Notes: generated by a model from the sequence alone, not told the origin. Positions 1 to 7,812 are shown, numbered from the stretch's first letter. The stretch: 47,019 nt of DNA from Candidatus Stoquefichus sp. (GCA_021768625.1 JAETUM010000020.1:1-47019), one strand, 5' to 3'. Program-made: numbers and translations.

Positions 1-200
1 ACTGTTAAGGCATGAGTATTGATATCAAAGATCTGAGACATTTGTTTTACAAGATCAATCTTAGGAACTCTGGCTTCAGATTCATACTGAGCCATGCGGA
101 CATCTGAGGTTTTTCCCATGAATCCCAGTTGTTCTCCGAGTTGCTTTTGTGTCATGCCGATGCGGTTACGAAAATATTTGATACGTTGTCCGATTGCCAT
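1..200 (-). CDS. XRE/Cro-type HTH regulator (3' part outside window)
   Basis: The reverse strand reads MAIGQRIKYFRNRIGMTQKQ and continues through a Cro/CI-type helix-turn-helix (residues about 5-60). The frame is still open at the window edge, so the C-terminus is not visible. The ATG at 198-200 is preceded by a good AAGGAGG ribosome site. It is divergent from the excisionase-integrase operon, the usual place for the repressor that controls excision genes of integrative elements. G+C is like the mobile element to its right, not like the host. DNA target inferred: the AACYTAAACARAA repeats between 266 and 405. Confidence 0.85.
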   Translation of the reverse strand, partial: MAIGQRIKYFRNRIGMTQKQLGEQLGFMGKTSDVRMAQYESEARVPKIDLVKQMSQIFDINTHALT

Positions 201-265
201 TCTTGTTTGCCTCCTTATAGTGGTCATTTGTGTTGCCGTAATTAATTGTGATAGAAAATAAAACA

Positions 266-405
266 ATTCTGTTTAGGTTCAGTATAGCATGAGCAATTTC
301 GGATAGCAAGAAGAACTTAAACAAAAAAATTTAATATTCTCATAAAATCTCTTGACTTAAATTAAAATGTTTAGTATCATGCAAATGTAACAACCTAAAC
401 AAAAT
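266..405. promoter_or_regulatory. Divergent control region with promoter and repeated operator-like motif
   Basis: A promoter for the rightward genes is visible: TTGACT at 352-357, a 17-nt spacer, and TATCAT at 375-380. The motif AACCTAAACARAAT occurs at 392-405 on the plus strand and at 266-279 on the minus strand, with a looser copy AACTTAAACAAAA at 314-326. The copies flank the promoter and lie between the divergent XRE gene and excisionase gene, so they are candidate operators for that regulator. Regulator binding is inferred. Confidence 0.5.
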
Positions 406-433
406 ACGTTAAGATAGAAAGGAGAGATGCGAT

Positions 434-616
434 GTGACGAACAGAACTTTTATGACAGTAGAAGAAGTTGCAGCGGAACTGGGTGTTTCCAAGTCTTATG
501 CTTATAAGATTGTCAAACAGCTAAATGAAGAATTACAGAAGCTGGGTTATCTTACGGTAGCTGGCAGAGTAAACACCAATTATTTCCGCAAAAAAGTATG
601 TTACAGCGAAATGTAA
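434..616 (+). CDS. Excisionase-like HTH protein
   Basis: A 60-residue protein with a winged-helix HTH_17-type motif (TVEEVAAELGVSKSYAYKIV, residues about 8-27), the form of Tn916-type Xis and related small DNA benders. It starts with GTG at 434, which follows AAAGGAGA at normal spacing; the neighbouring ATG at 432 is out of frame and hits an immediate stop. The gene sits 21 nt upstream of the integrase and shares its promoter. Expected role: to bind element ends and bias the integrase toward excision. It could instead be a transcription factor; the pairing with an integrase favours Xis. Confidence 0.75.
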   Translation: MTNRTFMTVEEVAAELGVSKSYAYKIVKQLNEELQKLGYLTVAGRVNTNYFRKKVCYSEM

Positions 617-637
617 GAGAAAGAGAGGAGAATTTGT

Positions 638-1738
638 ATGAGTATTCATAAAGATAATGCCACTGGAAAGTGGCGAGTAGTCTATCGTTATACCGATTGG
701 ACAGGAGAAACGCACCAGTCATCAAAAAGAGGATTTCCTACAAAACGAGAAGCACAGATGTGGGAACGAGAGCTATTGCTGAAGAAAGAAGCCAAACTGG
801 ATATGACTTTCGAAAGCTTTTATGAGATTTATGTGGAGGATATGCAAAATCGAATTCGTGATAATACCTGGGGAACGAAAACAAATATTGCCAGAACTAA
901 AATTCTTCCTTATTTCGGAAAGCGTAAAATAGGAGAAATTGAGCCAAGGGACATTATTGCATGGCAGAATGAATTGCTTGCGATCCGGCAGCCAAATGGA
1001 AAGCCGTATTCCGCCTCTTATCTGCAGAAAATTCACAGTCAGTTAAGTGCTATTTTCAACCATGCAGTTAATTTTTACCATCTTCCATCTAATCCAGCAC
1101 AGAAAGCAGGAAATATGGGAAAAGAGGAACACCGGGAAATGCTGTTCTGGACAAAAGAAGAATATTTGAAATTTGCAGATGCCATGATGGACAAGCCTGT
1201 TTCCTATTATGCGTTTGAAATACTTTACTGGTGTGGGCTTCGCATGGGCGAATTATTAGCACTTACACCGGCAGATTTCAATTTTGAAACGCATACACTA
1301 CGGATTAACAAGTCCTACCAGAGGTTGCACCGGGAAGATGTGATTACACCACCAAAGACATTAAAAAGTAATCGAACCATTAAGATACCGCAGTTTTTGT
1401 GTGATGAGATGCAGGATTATCTGAAAATGCTGTATGAGCCGAAAGAGGACGAACGGATTTTCACGATTTCCAAATCTTATCTGCATCATGAAATGAACAG
1501 AGGATCAAAAGTGTCTGGGGTGAAGCGAATCCGTGTGCATGATTTGAGACATTCCCATGTATCGTTATTGATCAATATGGGATTTACGGTATTAGCAATT
1601 GCAGATCGAATGGGACATGAGAGCATTGATATCACTTACCGATATGCACATCTGTTTCCAAGTGAGCAGACACAGATGGCAGAACAGCTGGATATTGAAA
1701 GGATGGAAAAATTAAATGGAGAAAAATCTGGACAGTAA
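638..1738 (+). CDS. int: Tyrosine integrase, Tn916-like
   Basis: A 366-residue site-specific recombinase that would integrate and excise the surrounding element. Order of parts: N-terminal arm-binding domain (residues about 1-50, GKWRVVYRY), SAM-like core-binding domain (about 60-165), and the catalytic domain. Catalytic residues visible are Arg in CGLRMGELLAL, HDLRHSHVS, GHES and the C-terminal Tyr in ITYRYAHL. The ATG follows GAGAGGAG. The length is close to the 380-400 residues usual for Tn916-type enzymes. The 3' end overlaps the next gene by 23 nt. All motifs are intact, so the element may still be mobile. Confidence 0.93.
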   Translation: MSIHKDNATGKWRVVYRYTDWTGETHQSSKRGFPTKREAQMWERELLLKKEAKLDMTFESFYEIYVEDMQNRIRDNTWGTKTNIARTKILPYFGKRKIGEIEPRDIIAWQNELLAIRQPNGKPYSASYLQKIHSQLSAIFNHAVNFYHLPSNPAQKAGNMGKEEHREMLFWTKEEYLKFADAMMDKPVSYYAFEILYWCGLRMGELLALTPADFNFETHTLRINKSYQRLHREDVITPPKTLKSNRTIKIPQFLCDEMQDYLKMLYEPKEDERIFTISKSYLHHEMNRGSKVSGVKRIRVHDLRHSHVSLLINMGFTVLAIADRMGHESIDITYRYAHLFPSEQTQMAEQLDIERMEKLNGEKSGQ

Positions 1739-2039
1739 AGGAAGATGGAGAAACAAAATCGTAGCATTCCGGGTATCACCGGAAGAAGCAGAGCAGATTG
1801 ATGCATGTGTCCGATTGTCAGGACTTAGCAAGCAGGACTATATCACAAAACGATTAACTGATCGGGAAATTGTGGTACAGGGGAACCCAAGAGTCTATAA
1901 AGCATTGCGAAATCAGATGGCAGAGATTTATGAAGAATTGAAACATCTGGAAAAATGCAGTGAGGAAAACGAAGAGTTGCTGAGTACCCTGAGATTGGTT
2001 GCAGAGACATTGTATGGATTGAAAGGGGATAGTGAATGA
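1716..2039 (+). CDS. MobC-like mobilization accessory protein
   Basis: 107 residues. The N-terminal half (KIVAFRVSPEEAEQIDACVR, then LSGLSKQDYITKRL) has the strand-helix-helix pattern of ribbon-helix-helix MobC/NikA-type proteins, which bind oriT and help the relaxase. The C-terminal half (about 60-100) is acidic and likely coiled-coil. It overlaps the integrase at its start and the ATPase at its end (ATGA overlap), so translation is probably coupled. The relaxase is about 4 kb downstream in the same element. Function is inferred from fold pattern and context. Confidence 0.7.
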   Translation: MEKNLDSKGRWRNKIVAFRVSPEEAEQIDACVRLSGLSKQDYITKRLTDREIVVQGNPRVYKALRNQMAEIYEELKHLEKCSEENEELLSTLRLVAETLYGLKGDSE

Positions 2040-3190
2040 CAGTAAAAGAAAAAATGACTGCTCCGATTGCATCTGTTGGCGCAGATGTGGAACAGCCATT
2101 ACAAAATTTAAAAACCAACCAAAGTATAGCAGATTTGCCCGGTAAGGGCAATCTGCAAGCCACAAATAATGCGGAAAATACAGCAAAATCAGCAAATAAA
2201 AAGAATCCAGATGATCTGGAAATAGTTTCTATGATGGAATTATACGATACCGCATATCCACCAAAACTGCCAATTGTAGATGGACTTCTGTATAACGGAA
2301 CTTACCTGTTTGTTGGTTCGCCGAAAATTGGAAAATCATTCTTTATGGCACAGATCGGGTATCACATCAGTAAGGGACTTCCATTGTGGGGCTTTTCAGT
2401 CAGAAAGGGAACGGTTCTGTATCTGGCATTGGAAGATGATTATGCAAGGTTGCAAAAGCGGTTATCACAGATGTTTGGAATGGAAGGCAGTGAGAATTTC
2501 TATTTCGCTACAAAATCTAAATCGCTCAATGACGGACTGGAAAAACAGCTTGTAACGTTTGTAACAGAGCATAAAGACGCAAGATTGATTATCATTGATA
2601 CTCTTCAGAAGGTTCGAGAGGTCGGTGGAGATAAATTCAGTTATGCCAGCGATTATGAGATTGTAACGAAGCTGAAAGCATTCAGTGATAAATATGGTAT
2701 CTGTTTTCTGGTTGTGCATCATACAAGGAAAATGGAATCTTCAGATAGTTTTGATATGATTTCCGGTACGAATGGATTGCTTGGAGCTGCGGATGGAGCG
2801 TTCGTCATGCAGAAAGAAAAACGGACAGATAATAAGGCAGTTCTGGAAGTGGCAGGGCGTGACCAGCAGGATCAGAAACTATGGTTGAACTTTAACCGGG
2901 AGAGATGTGTCTGGGAACTTACCAAGACAGAGACAGAACTTTGGAAAGAACCAGAAGATCCAGTGTTGGAAAAAATCAAAGAGCTTGTAACAGAAACTAC
3001 GCCAGAGTGGGCAGGAACAGCAACAGAGCTAGTGGAAGTATTGCAGGTGGAAATGCAGCCGAACGCATTATCACGAAAATTAAATGTCAGCCTGGAACGA
3101 TTGATTCTGGAATATGGAATCCAGTATAAAACAGAACGAGGACATGATGGAAGAAAGATCAAATTAGCCTTTGTTGGAAAACAAGCGTGA
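2036..3190 (+). CDS. RepA-like AAA_25 ATPase (replication helicase type)
   Basis: 384 residues with a RecA-fold ATPase core. Walker A is in FVGSPKIGKSFF (about residues 91-102), followed by YLALEDD, and a Walker B-like strand in RLIIIDTLQKV, then a sensor strand FLVVHHTRK. This is the RepA/AAA_25 family: hexameric replicative helicases of plasmids and helper ATPases of mobilizable elements. A Pro/Gln-rich N-terminal tail (about 1-60) precedes the core, and a C-terminal winged-helix-like segment (about 310-380) may bind DNA. It is immediately followed by the GTGACG repeats, which makes autonomous replication of the excised circle plausible. Confidence 0.82.
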   Translation: MTVKEKMTAPIASVGADVEQPLQNLKTNQSIADLPGKGNLQATNNAENTAKSANKKNPDDLEIVSMMELYDTAYPPKLPIVDGLLYNGTYLFVGSPKIGKSFFMAQIGYHISKGLPLWGFSVRKGTVLYLALEDDYARLQKRLSQMFGMEGSENFYFATKSKSLNDGLEKQLVTFVTEHKDARLIIIDTLQKVREVGGDKFSYASDYEIVTKLKAFSDKYGICFLVVHHTRKMESSDSFDMISGTNGLLGAADGAFVMQKEKRTDNKAVLEVAGRDQQDQKLWLNFNRERCVWELTKTETELWKEPEDPVLEKIKELVTETTPEWAGTATELVEVLQVEMQPNALSRKLNVSLERLILEYGIQYKTERGHDGRKIKLAFVGKQA

Positions 3191-3268
3191 CGATATGTGA
3201 CGGTTGTGACGGTATTTTATATAGCGTGACGGTAGTGAAAATATCGTCACTATCGTCACGACCGTCAC
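3187..3268. repeat. Iteron-like GTGACGRT repeats forming a large hairpin
   Basis: Four direct copies of GTGACGRT start at 3187, 3197, 3206 and 3226; three inverted copies (ATCGTCAC, ATCGTCAC, ACCGTCAC) start at 3243, 3252 and 3261. The central part folds into a 14-bp stem: 3225-3238 pairs with 3247-3260 with one G-T pair and an 8-nt loop. The block begins in the last codons of the RepA-like gene and ends just before the ribosome site of the next gene. Either a replication origin bound by the ATPase, an operator array, or an RNA hairpin limiting translation downstream; no T-run follows, so it is not a classical terminator. Confidence 0.65.
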
Positions 3269-3281
3269 GGAAAGGAGAAAC

Positions 3282-3524
3282 ATGGAAAGAAAATCACAGG
3301 TACAGATACCCAAAGATTTATTACTGGCATTGTTCCAGTATCATCTTGCCGGGAACGAGGAATATCTGCCGGAGATAGAAAAAGCATTGATGGAAAAATT
3401 AGACAGTATGGTAAAACGTCAGTTATATACAACATTCAAAACAGCACCAACCGAGGAAGAACGGGAAAAGGCAAGACAAGAGTACTTGGATAAGTGTGGA
3501 ATGCATGAGGACTTTCGTTGGTAA
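3282..3524 (+). CDS. Small hypothetical protein of the mobilizable element
   Basis: 80 residues, charged and predicted mainly helical, with no motif I recognise. It starts at ATG 3282 behind AAAGGAG and lies just downstream of the iteron-like block. Composition and codon use match the neighbouring element genes. Its position between replication ATPase and DUF5348 gene suggests an element-maintenance role, but no function can be read from the sequence. Confidence 0.6.
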   Translation: MERKSQVQIPKDLLLALFQYHLAGNEEYLPEIEKALMEKLDSMVKRQLYTTFKTAPTEEEREKARQEYLDKCGMHEDFRW

Positions 3525-3673
3525 GGATTCTGCTTGATGACCTTATGACAGGAGCGTGCCACGCACCTGTAGATAGCAGACAAGGAGAAGTCCGGAATGC
3601 GAAGCCGAAAGTGTGTTGGAAATCCGGAAAATGACGGATGCTTTGCAGGTGGCAAAGGGGGCCCCTGAAACGG
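3525..3673. other. Structured non-coding stretch, interrupted by the IS
   Basis: No gene here. A strong hairpin pairs ACAGG (3548-3552) with CCTGT (3566-3570), with an inner GCGT/ACGC helix. TCCGGA occurs twice further on. At 3657-3665 GGGGGCCCC forms the left arm of a GC-rich hairpin whose right arm (GGGGCTCCC, from 5236) was separated by the IS4 insertion. Before the insertion this region ran straight into the DUF5348 gene. It may be a regulatory RNA leader or a transfer-related site. Confidence 0.4.
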
Positions 3674-3751
3674 TAATGTCATTAACTTAAGAAAATTTAT
3701 AAAATAAAACAGAAAAAGGTCTTGACAAATGTCAGAAAAAATGTGGCGAAG

Positions 3752-3779
3752 CCTCCTTGAATGAATACATTTTAGGAGG
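3752..3779 (+). promoter_or_regulatory. Hairpin that can hide the transposase ribosome site
   Basis: CCTCCT at 3752-3757 is the exact complement of the AGGAGG ribosome site at 3774-3779, with a 16-nt loop. A transcript reading in from outside would fold and mask the site, whereas one starting inside would lack the left arm. This is the known strategy by which IS elements avoid activation by external transcription. Seen in sequence; effect inferred. Confidence 0.45.
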
Positions 3780-3787
3780 AATTGCTA

Positions 3788-5086
3788 ATGAACTTTTACG
3801 CTGATTATGTCCGCAACAAACTCAACGCTGCCATTTCCAGCATGTCCAGTCAGATAGAAGATTACGTCAAAAATCCCGGGCATGATTTTACCAGAAATCG
3901 GAAGATGAACTTTACCTCGACAATAAACTTTCTACTTACTATGGAAGGTGGTTCACTTAACTCAGAATTACATAAATACTTTAATTATGATCTGAATCAA
4001 ATAACCCGTTCTGGTTTCATAAAACAAAGGAACAAATTGAAACCAGATACCATGGAACATTTATTTCACAAATTTCATGAGCAGATATTATGTAACAAAA
4101 AATACCAAGGCTATCAGTTACTTGCCTGTGATGGTTCTGACTTGAATATATTTCGTGATCCACTAAATCCACACACGTATTTTGCTGGTAAAGAAGGAAC
4201 TTTTGGTTTTAATCAACTGCATCTTAATGCCTTGTATGACCTCCAAAGCAGGCGATATGTCGATGCTCTGATTCAGGAGCCTTATGAAGAAAATGAATCC
4301 TCTGCCATGATTGAAATGATTAAAAAGCTGACTGCAAATCAGAAGACTATCATTATGGCAGATCGTGGATACGAAACTTATAATATTTTTGCAAATATTC
4401 AGGAACGTGGTCTCTTTTATCTAATCCGGATTAAAGATACCTCGAAAAAAGGCAGCATTTCTGGAAGCCTTTCCTTGCCGGTATCCTGTGAATTTGACGA
4501 AGAAATCGAACTGATTATGACCCGTAAACAAAAGTTTTATAAAACGAAAGGTTATAAATATCTCTCAAATTCATCGCCATTTGACTTTCTTGATTCTGAG
4601 AATTTGTTTTATACACTTCATCTCAGACTCACACAGTTTCAGCTGGAAAATGGAGTTTATGAATGTATAGCCAGCAATCTGGATAAAGAAGAATTCCCAC
4701 CTGAAAAGATCAAGGAACTTTATCATATGCGATGGGGAATCGAAACTTCTTTCCGTGAGCTGAAATATACGATTGGCCTGACAAATCTTCACTCTAAAAA
4801 TGTGGAATATATCTGTCAGGAAATTTACGCAAAACTGATCCTGTATAATTTTTGTGAAATTATTTCAGCAAATATCATACTGGAAGAAAGAAACCGTAAG
4901 TACACATACCAATTAAACTACACAATGGCAATTCAAATATGCAGGCATTATCTGCGCCAGACATTTGTAACGATAGATGTTGAAGGTCTGATTAAGAAAG
5001 AACTATCGCCCCAAAGACCACACCGACAATATCAGCGTCGAGTAATAAAGAAACGATGGGTTAGTTTCGCATACCGTATAGGATAA
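3788..5086 (+). CDS. IS4-family DDE transposase
   Basis: About 432 residues. The DDE catalytic core is visible: first Asp in LLACDGSDLNIF, second Asp in IIMADRGYETY, and the family-defining Y-(2)-R-(3)-E-(6)-K signature in YHMRWGIETSFRELK. The ATG at 3788 follows AGGAGG at 8-nt spacing; an upstream TTG at 3782 is too close to that site. The gene fills the IS, leaving about 110 bp and 140 bp to the ends. Codon use differs somewhat from the surrounding element. No frameshift or stop is seen. Confidence 0.95.
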   Translation: MNFYADYVRNKLNAAISSMSSQIEDYVKNPGHDFTRNRKMNFTSTINFLLTMEGGSLNSELHKYFNYDLNQITRSGFIKQRNKLKPDTMEHLFHKFHEQILCNKKYQGYQLLACDGSDLNIFRDPLNPHTYFAGKEGTFGFNQLHLNALYDLQSRRYVDALIQEPYEENESSAMIEMIKKLTANQKTIIMADRGYETYNIFANIQERGLFYLIRIKDTSKKGSISGSLSLPVSCEFDEEIELIMTRKQKFYKTKGYKYLSNSSPFDFLDSENLFYTLHLRLTQFQLENGVYECIASNLDKEEFPPEKIKELYHMRWGIETSFRELKYTIGLTNLHSKNVEYICQEIYAKLILYNFCEIISANIILEERNRKYTYQLNYTMAIQICRHYLRQTFVTIDVEGLIKKELSPQRPHRQYQRRVIKKRWVSFAYRIG

Positions 5087-5279
5087 AAAATTATTCAAAT
5101 GAATATAGCTGGCAAAAAGCAGACTTTTGGTTTGTTTATTTGTTATGCGTAAATCTTGTGATTTTTCAAGAAAGCTAATCTGAACACTTATTACAATAAT
5201 CGAAATTTTCTTAAGTTAATGACATTACCTGAAACGGGGCTCCCTTAGAGAAAAATGATGAATAAAGGAGAACGATGTA

Positions 5280-5507
5280 ATGAGAGAAGGAAGATTAGGA
5301 TATAACTGTGAAAATGACAGATATGGATTACTGTCGATGGACTTATGGATTGATACAGGATTTCACTGTGGGGAATGCCTGGAAGTACTGGTGGATGACC
5401 AGTGGTTACAGACAAGAATGGAAATGAATCTGGCGAGAGAATGGTATCTGGTAGGAACGCCATATTGCGGAGATCTGGAATATATCCGGGCAAGAATACC
5501 AGATTAA
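5280..5507 (+). CDS. DUF5348-type small protein
   Basis: 75 residues. The pattern GRLGYNCENDRYGLLSMDLW, then FHCGECLEVLVDD and WYLVGTP, matches what I recall of the DUF5348 family, small proteins common in conjugative and mobilizable elements of gut Firmicutes. No catalytic motif; two close Cys in HCGEC. Start ATG 5280 follows AAAGGAG. It has been cut off from its upstream neighbour by the IS4 insertion and may have lost its promoter. Function unknown. Confidence 0.72.
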   Translation: MREGRLGYNCENDRYGLLSMDLWIDTGFHCGECLEVLVDDQWLQTRMEMNLAREWYLVGTPYCGDLEYIRARIPD

Positions 5508-5832
5508 ATCTAACAGGGAAATAGAAGAAAACGAAATAGATAATCTGTGGTCAGAAAGAAAAGTAGCTCGGATACGGGCATAAAAACTGGGCGGATACGC
5601 CCAAGATGAAAAGCATAAGCCGGACAGTAATTGTTACAGGCAGCATTTATCAAAGCCCTCGGCGTTTGAGAGCGAAATACACCCATCGCACAAAACTGCG
5701 TTTTATGCTCAAGGGTATTTCGCCCTGCCGGGAGCTGATTATGCCGGACACGGCAATAAGTTCGTAAACGGATGCCTGAGCATCCACTCACAAAAAATAT
5801 GGCAGAATTTACTTTGCTGAAAAAAGGAGGGA
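5508..5832. other. Intergenic region with candidate oriT
   Basis: No clear gene in this 325-nt gap before the relaxase. A nested palindrome is present: GCGAAATA (5672-5679) pairs with TATTTCGC (5716-5723), CCC (5682-5684) with GGG (5713-5715), and inside it CGCA (5687-5690) with TGCG (5697-5700) around a CAAAAC loop. A location directly upstream of a MobA/MobL gene plus nested inverted repeats is the usual form of an origin of transfer. The nick site cannot be assigned from sequence alone. Confidence 0.45.
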
Positions 5833-7383
5833 GTGCCTATCGCAAGAAATTCATTTATCCAATTGACGAAATTAAGTAATGTAAAAGGTCGGATCACTTA
5901 TATATCCAGCCATGCAAAACAGGAAAATCTTTATGCAGTCTATGAGACTACGGAGCGAAAATTCTGGCGGGAACTTGCAAAATGTAATCAGGAAGAGTTT
6001 GCAAAAAGTGGAACAGAAGGGAAATGTATTGAAGCACGAGAACTGATTATTGCTTTACCAGAGAGTTTTGTGGAATATCCGCCAGATAGATTGTTGAAGC
6101 TGTTTACAGAGCATTTCAAACAGAACTATGGAACGGAATGCATTGCAGCATTGCACCACAATAAGAGGAAAACGAATTATCATATTCATCTGATTTTTGC
6201 AGAACGAAAACTGTTGGCTGAACCAATCATTAAGATTGCCAGCCGGAATATGTTTTATGATGAAAATGGGAAACATGTCCGTACCAAGAAAGAAATATTA
6301 GGAGAAGACGGAAAAATCCGGGAAGGCTGCCATGTCGTGAAGAAGGGCGAGATTTATGAGAAGAAGTTGTTTACAGTTAAGGATGAACGGTTTAAAAGCA
6401 ATTCTTTTCTGGATGAAGTGAAGCGTTCCTATACGGACCTGATCAACCTTTATGTGAAAGATGAAAAACAGAAGCTGCAAGTATTTCAACGTGGCAGTGT
6501 TTATCTTGCAACAAAGAAAATCGGAAAACGTAATCCCAAGGCTCCGGAAATCGAAGCGGATAATCGAAAACGCCAGGAATGGAATCGGGCAGTTGACATG
6601 GCACTGATCAGCGGAATTCCAGAACCGCAGATTATGGAAGTGAAACAAAAAAGAATTTCAGAGCCAATCAAGAGTGCAATTTCCCGGAAAGGAAGAAAAC
6701 CAAACTTATTTGCAAAAGTTGTTACGATGGCGATTGAGGCATTGGAACTGATGATAGAAAGCGTACTTGTGAAAAAGTATAAGGAATCATTGGAACAGAA
6801 AGAAGAATTACAGAAAACAGATGCTTCTGAAATGCAGACTGTAATGCCAGAAACAGAGCGAACAGAAGCAGAAATTAACGAGCCAGTGGAAAGATTGCCA
6901 GAACCGAAACAGCCAGAAATGACAAGAATGGCATCAAAATATCCGAGATTTTATAAGATTTACAATGAACTAGAACAGCAGAACAATGCAATTTATAAGA
7001 AAGAGAAACAACGTTCTGCCAAGAAAAAAGAATTGTCTGAGATCAAAGGCTGGTTTAAAGGAAGAAAGAAAAAAGAATTGCAGGAAGAAATCGATGATAT
7101 GGCAAGCCAGATCCGGAATATGAAAGATTATCTTCCGAAGATCGTACAGAAAGTTGGTTATAGAAGCATACAGGAATTTCTGAAAGACTTCAAAACTGCA
7201 AAGTCTGAGCACAGTCAGTATCAGAAGGCAATCGCACAGTGGCAACAAGAAACAGGAAAAGAGCCAGAGCCACAGCCACATGGTGTCAGGGCAAAGTTGG
7301 CAGCAAACAGAAAGAAAATAGAACAGGAACAGAAAAACATGCAGCGTACCCGAAGCCAGAATCAGGATCGAGGGGTGAGATAG
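5833..7383 (+). CDS. MobA/MobL-family relaxase
   Basis: 516 residues. The N-terminal ~200 residues form the relaxase: ISSHAKQENLYAVYET (with Tyr candidates for nicking) and the metal-binding motif in NYHIHLIFAER (about residues 116-126). The remainder is highly charged, likely coiled-coil (about 330-500). It would nick oriT and pilot the single strand during mobilization by a helper conjugative element. The GTG start at 5833 lies only 2 nt after AAAGGAGG, an unusually short gap, but the reading frame upstream closes at 5818-5820, so no earlier start exists. No type IV secretion genes are visible, so transfer would depend on a helper. Confidence 0.88.
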   Translation: MPIARNSFIQLTKLSNVKGRITYISSHAKQENLYAVYETTERKFWRELAKCNQEEFAKSGTEGKCIEARELIIALPESFVEYPPDRLLKLFTEHFKQNYGTECIAALHHNKRKTNYHIHLIFAERKLLAEPIIKIASRNMFYDENGKHVRTKKEILGEDGKIREGCHVVKKGEIYEKKLFTVKDERFKSNSFLDEVKRSYTDLINLYVKDEKQKLQVFQRGSVYLATKKIGKRNPKAPEIEADNRKRQEWNRAVDMALISGIPEPQIMEVKQKRISEPIKSAISRKGRKPNLFAKVVTMAIEALELMIESVLVKKYKESLEQKEELQKTDASEMQTVMPETERTEAEINEPVERLPEPKQPEMTRMASKYPRFYKIYNELEQQNNAIYKKEKQRSAKKKELSEIKGWFKGRKKKELQEEIDDMASQIRNMKDYLPKIVQKVGYRSIQEFLKDFKTAKSEHSQYQKAIAQWQQETGKEPEPQPHGVRAKLAANRKKIEQEQKNMQRTRSQNQDRGVR

Positions 7384-7395
7384 GAGGAAAAAATC

Positions 7396-7776
7396 ATGGA
7401 GAAACACATTATGGGAGAAAATGGAATCAGCTATACTTTGGGAGCGGATGGTCTGTATTATCCAGACCTGTATCTCCCGGAGGAGACGGAGTATCCGATT
7501 GGAAAATATGGAATGTTGCGGAAGACGTATTTAAAGGAGCATCGGAAAGGGGTGTATCTGGAGCTGGTACTAGCCGGGAAACTGAATGCGCATTTGCACC
7601 AGATTGACGAGGAATGCCATCAGATGATGGACGGGTTGGTGGAACAGATGAAAGAACAGCAGGGAGTGACAGAAGAATTGAAGATGCAGGATCAGATGGC
7701 ATGGGTTGGGAGAATGAATAATATTCGGGCCTGTGCGGAGGAGATTGTGATGAAGAAGGTTATATATACAAATTAA
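7396..7776 (+). CDS. tnpV: TnpV-like transposon-encoded protein
   Basis: 126 residues, resembling TnpV of Tn4451-type elements (ISYTLGADGLYYPDLYLPEE, then YGMLRKTYLKEHRKGVYLEL). Function of the family is unknown. The ATG is 12 nt after the relaxase stop, with TAGGAGG as ribosome site, so it belongs to the relaxase operon, which ends at the hairpin at 7786-7812. This is the last gene with the higher-GC composition of the mobilization backbone. Confidence 0.78.
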   Translation: MEKHIMGENGISYTLGADGLYYPDLYLPEETEYPIGKYGMLRKTYLKEHRKGVYLELVLAGKLNAHLHQIDEECHQMMDGLVEQMKEQQGVTEELKMQDQMAWVGRMNNIRACAEEIVMKKVIYTN

Positions 7777-7785
7777 AATGATAGG

Positions 7786-7812
7786 GGAAGGTCTTTTTTA
7801 GTCCTTCCTTTT
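7786..7812 (+). terminator. Rho-independent terminator after tnpV
   Basis: GGAAGG (7786-7791) pairs with CCTTCC (7803-7808), followed by TTTT. It marks the end of the mobilization backbone and the start of the lower-GC cargo. A tandem ATACTATTAA repeat follows at 7816-7835. Confidence 0.6.

Larger units (their letters stand above)
3674..5227 (+). mobile_element. Complete IS4-family insertion sequence
   Basis: The 1554-bp element has perfect 25-bp terminal inverted repeats (3674-3698 and 5203-5227, outer end TAATGTCATTAACTTAAG). It is flanked by a 10-bp direct duplication CCTGAAACGG (3664-3673 and 5228-5237), typical of the IS4/IS231 group. One transposase gene fills it. Ends, duplication and reading frame are all intact, so this is a recent and probably still active insertion. 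It entered the loop of a GC-rich palindrome in the mobilizable element. Confidence 0.96.

Noticed and set aside
2905-3129. 74-codon frame inside the RepA-like gene
   Set aside because: Different frame of a gene with clear domain content; no independent signal.
3187-3378. 63-codon open frame after the RepA-like gene
   Set aside because: It is made of the GTGACG repeats and a shifted frame of the 3282 gene; low-complexity, no ribosome site of its own.
4571-4792. Antisense frame within the IS4 transposase
   Set aside because: Shadow of the strongly supported transposase frame, without ribosome site.
7239-7607. 122-codon frame across the relaxase end and tnpV start
   Set aside because: Out of frame with both real genes; Arg/Gly-rich shadow translation.
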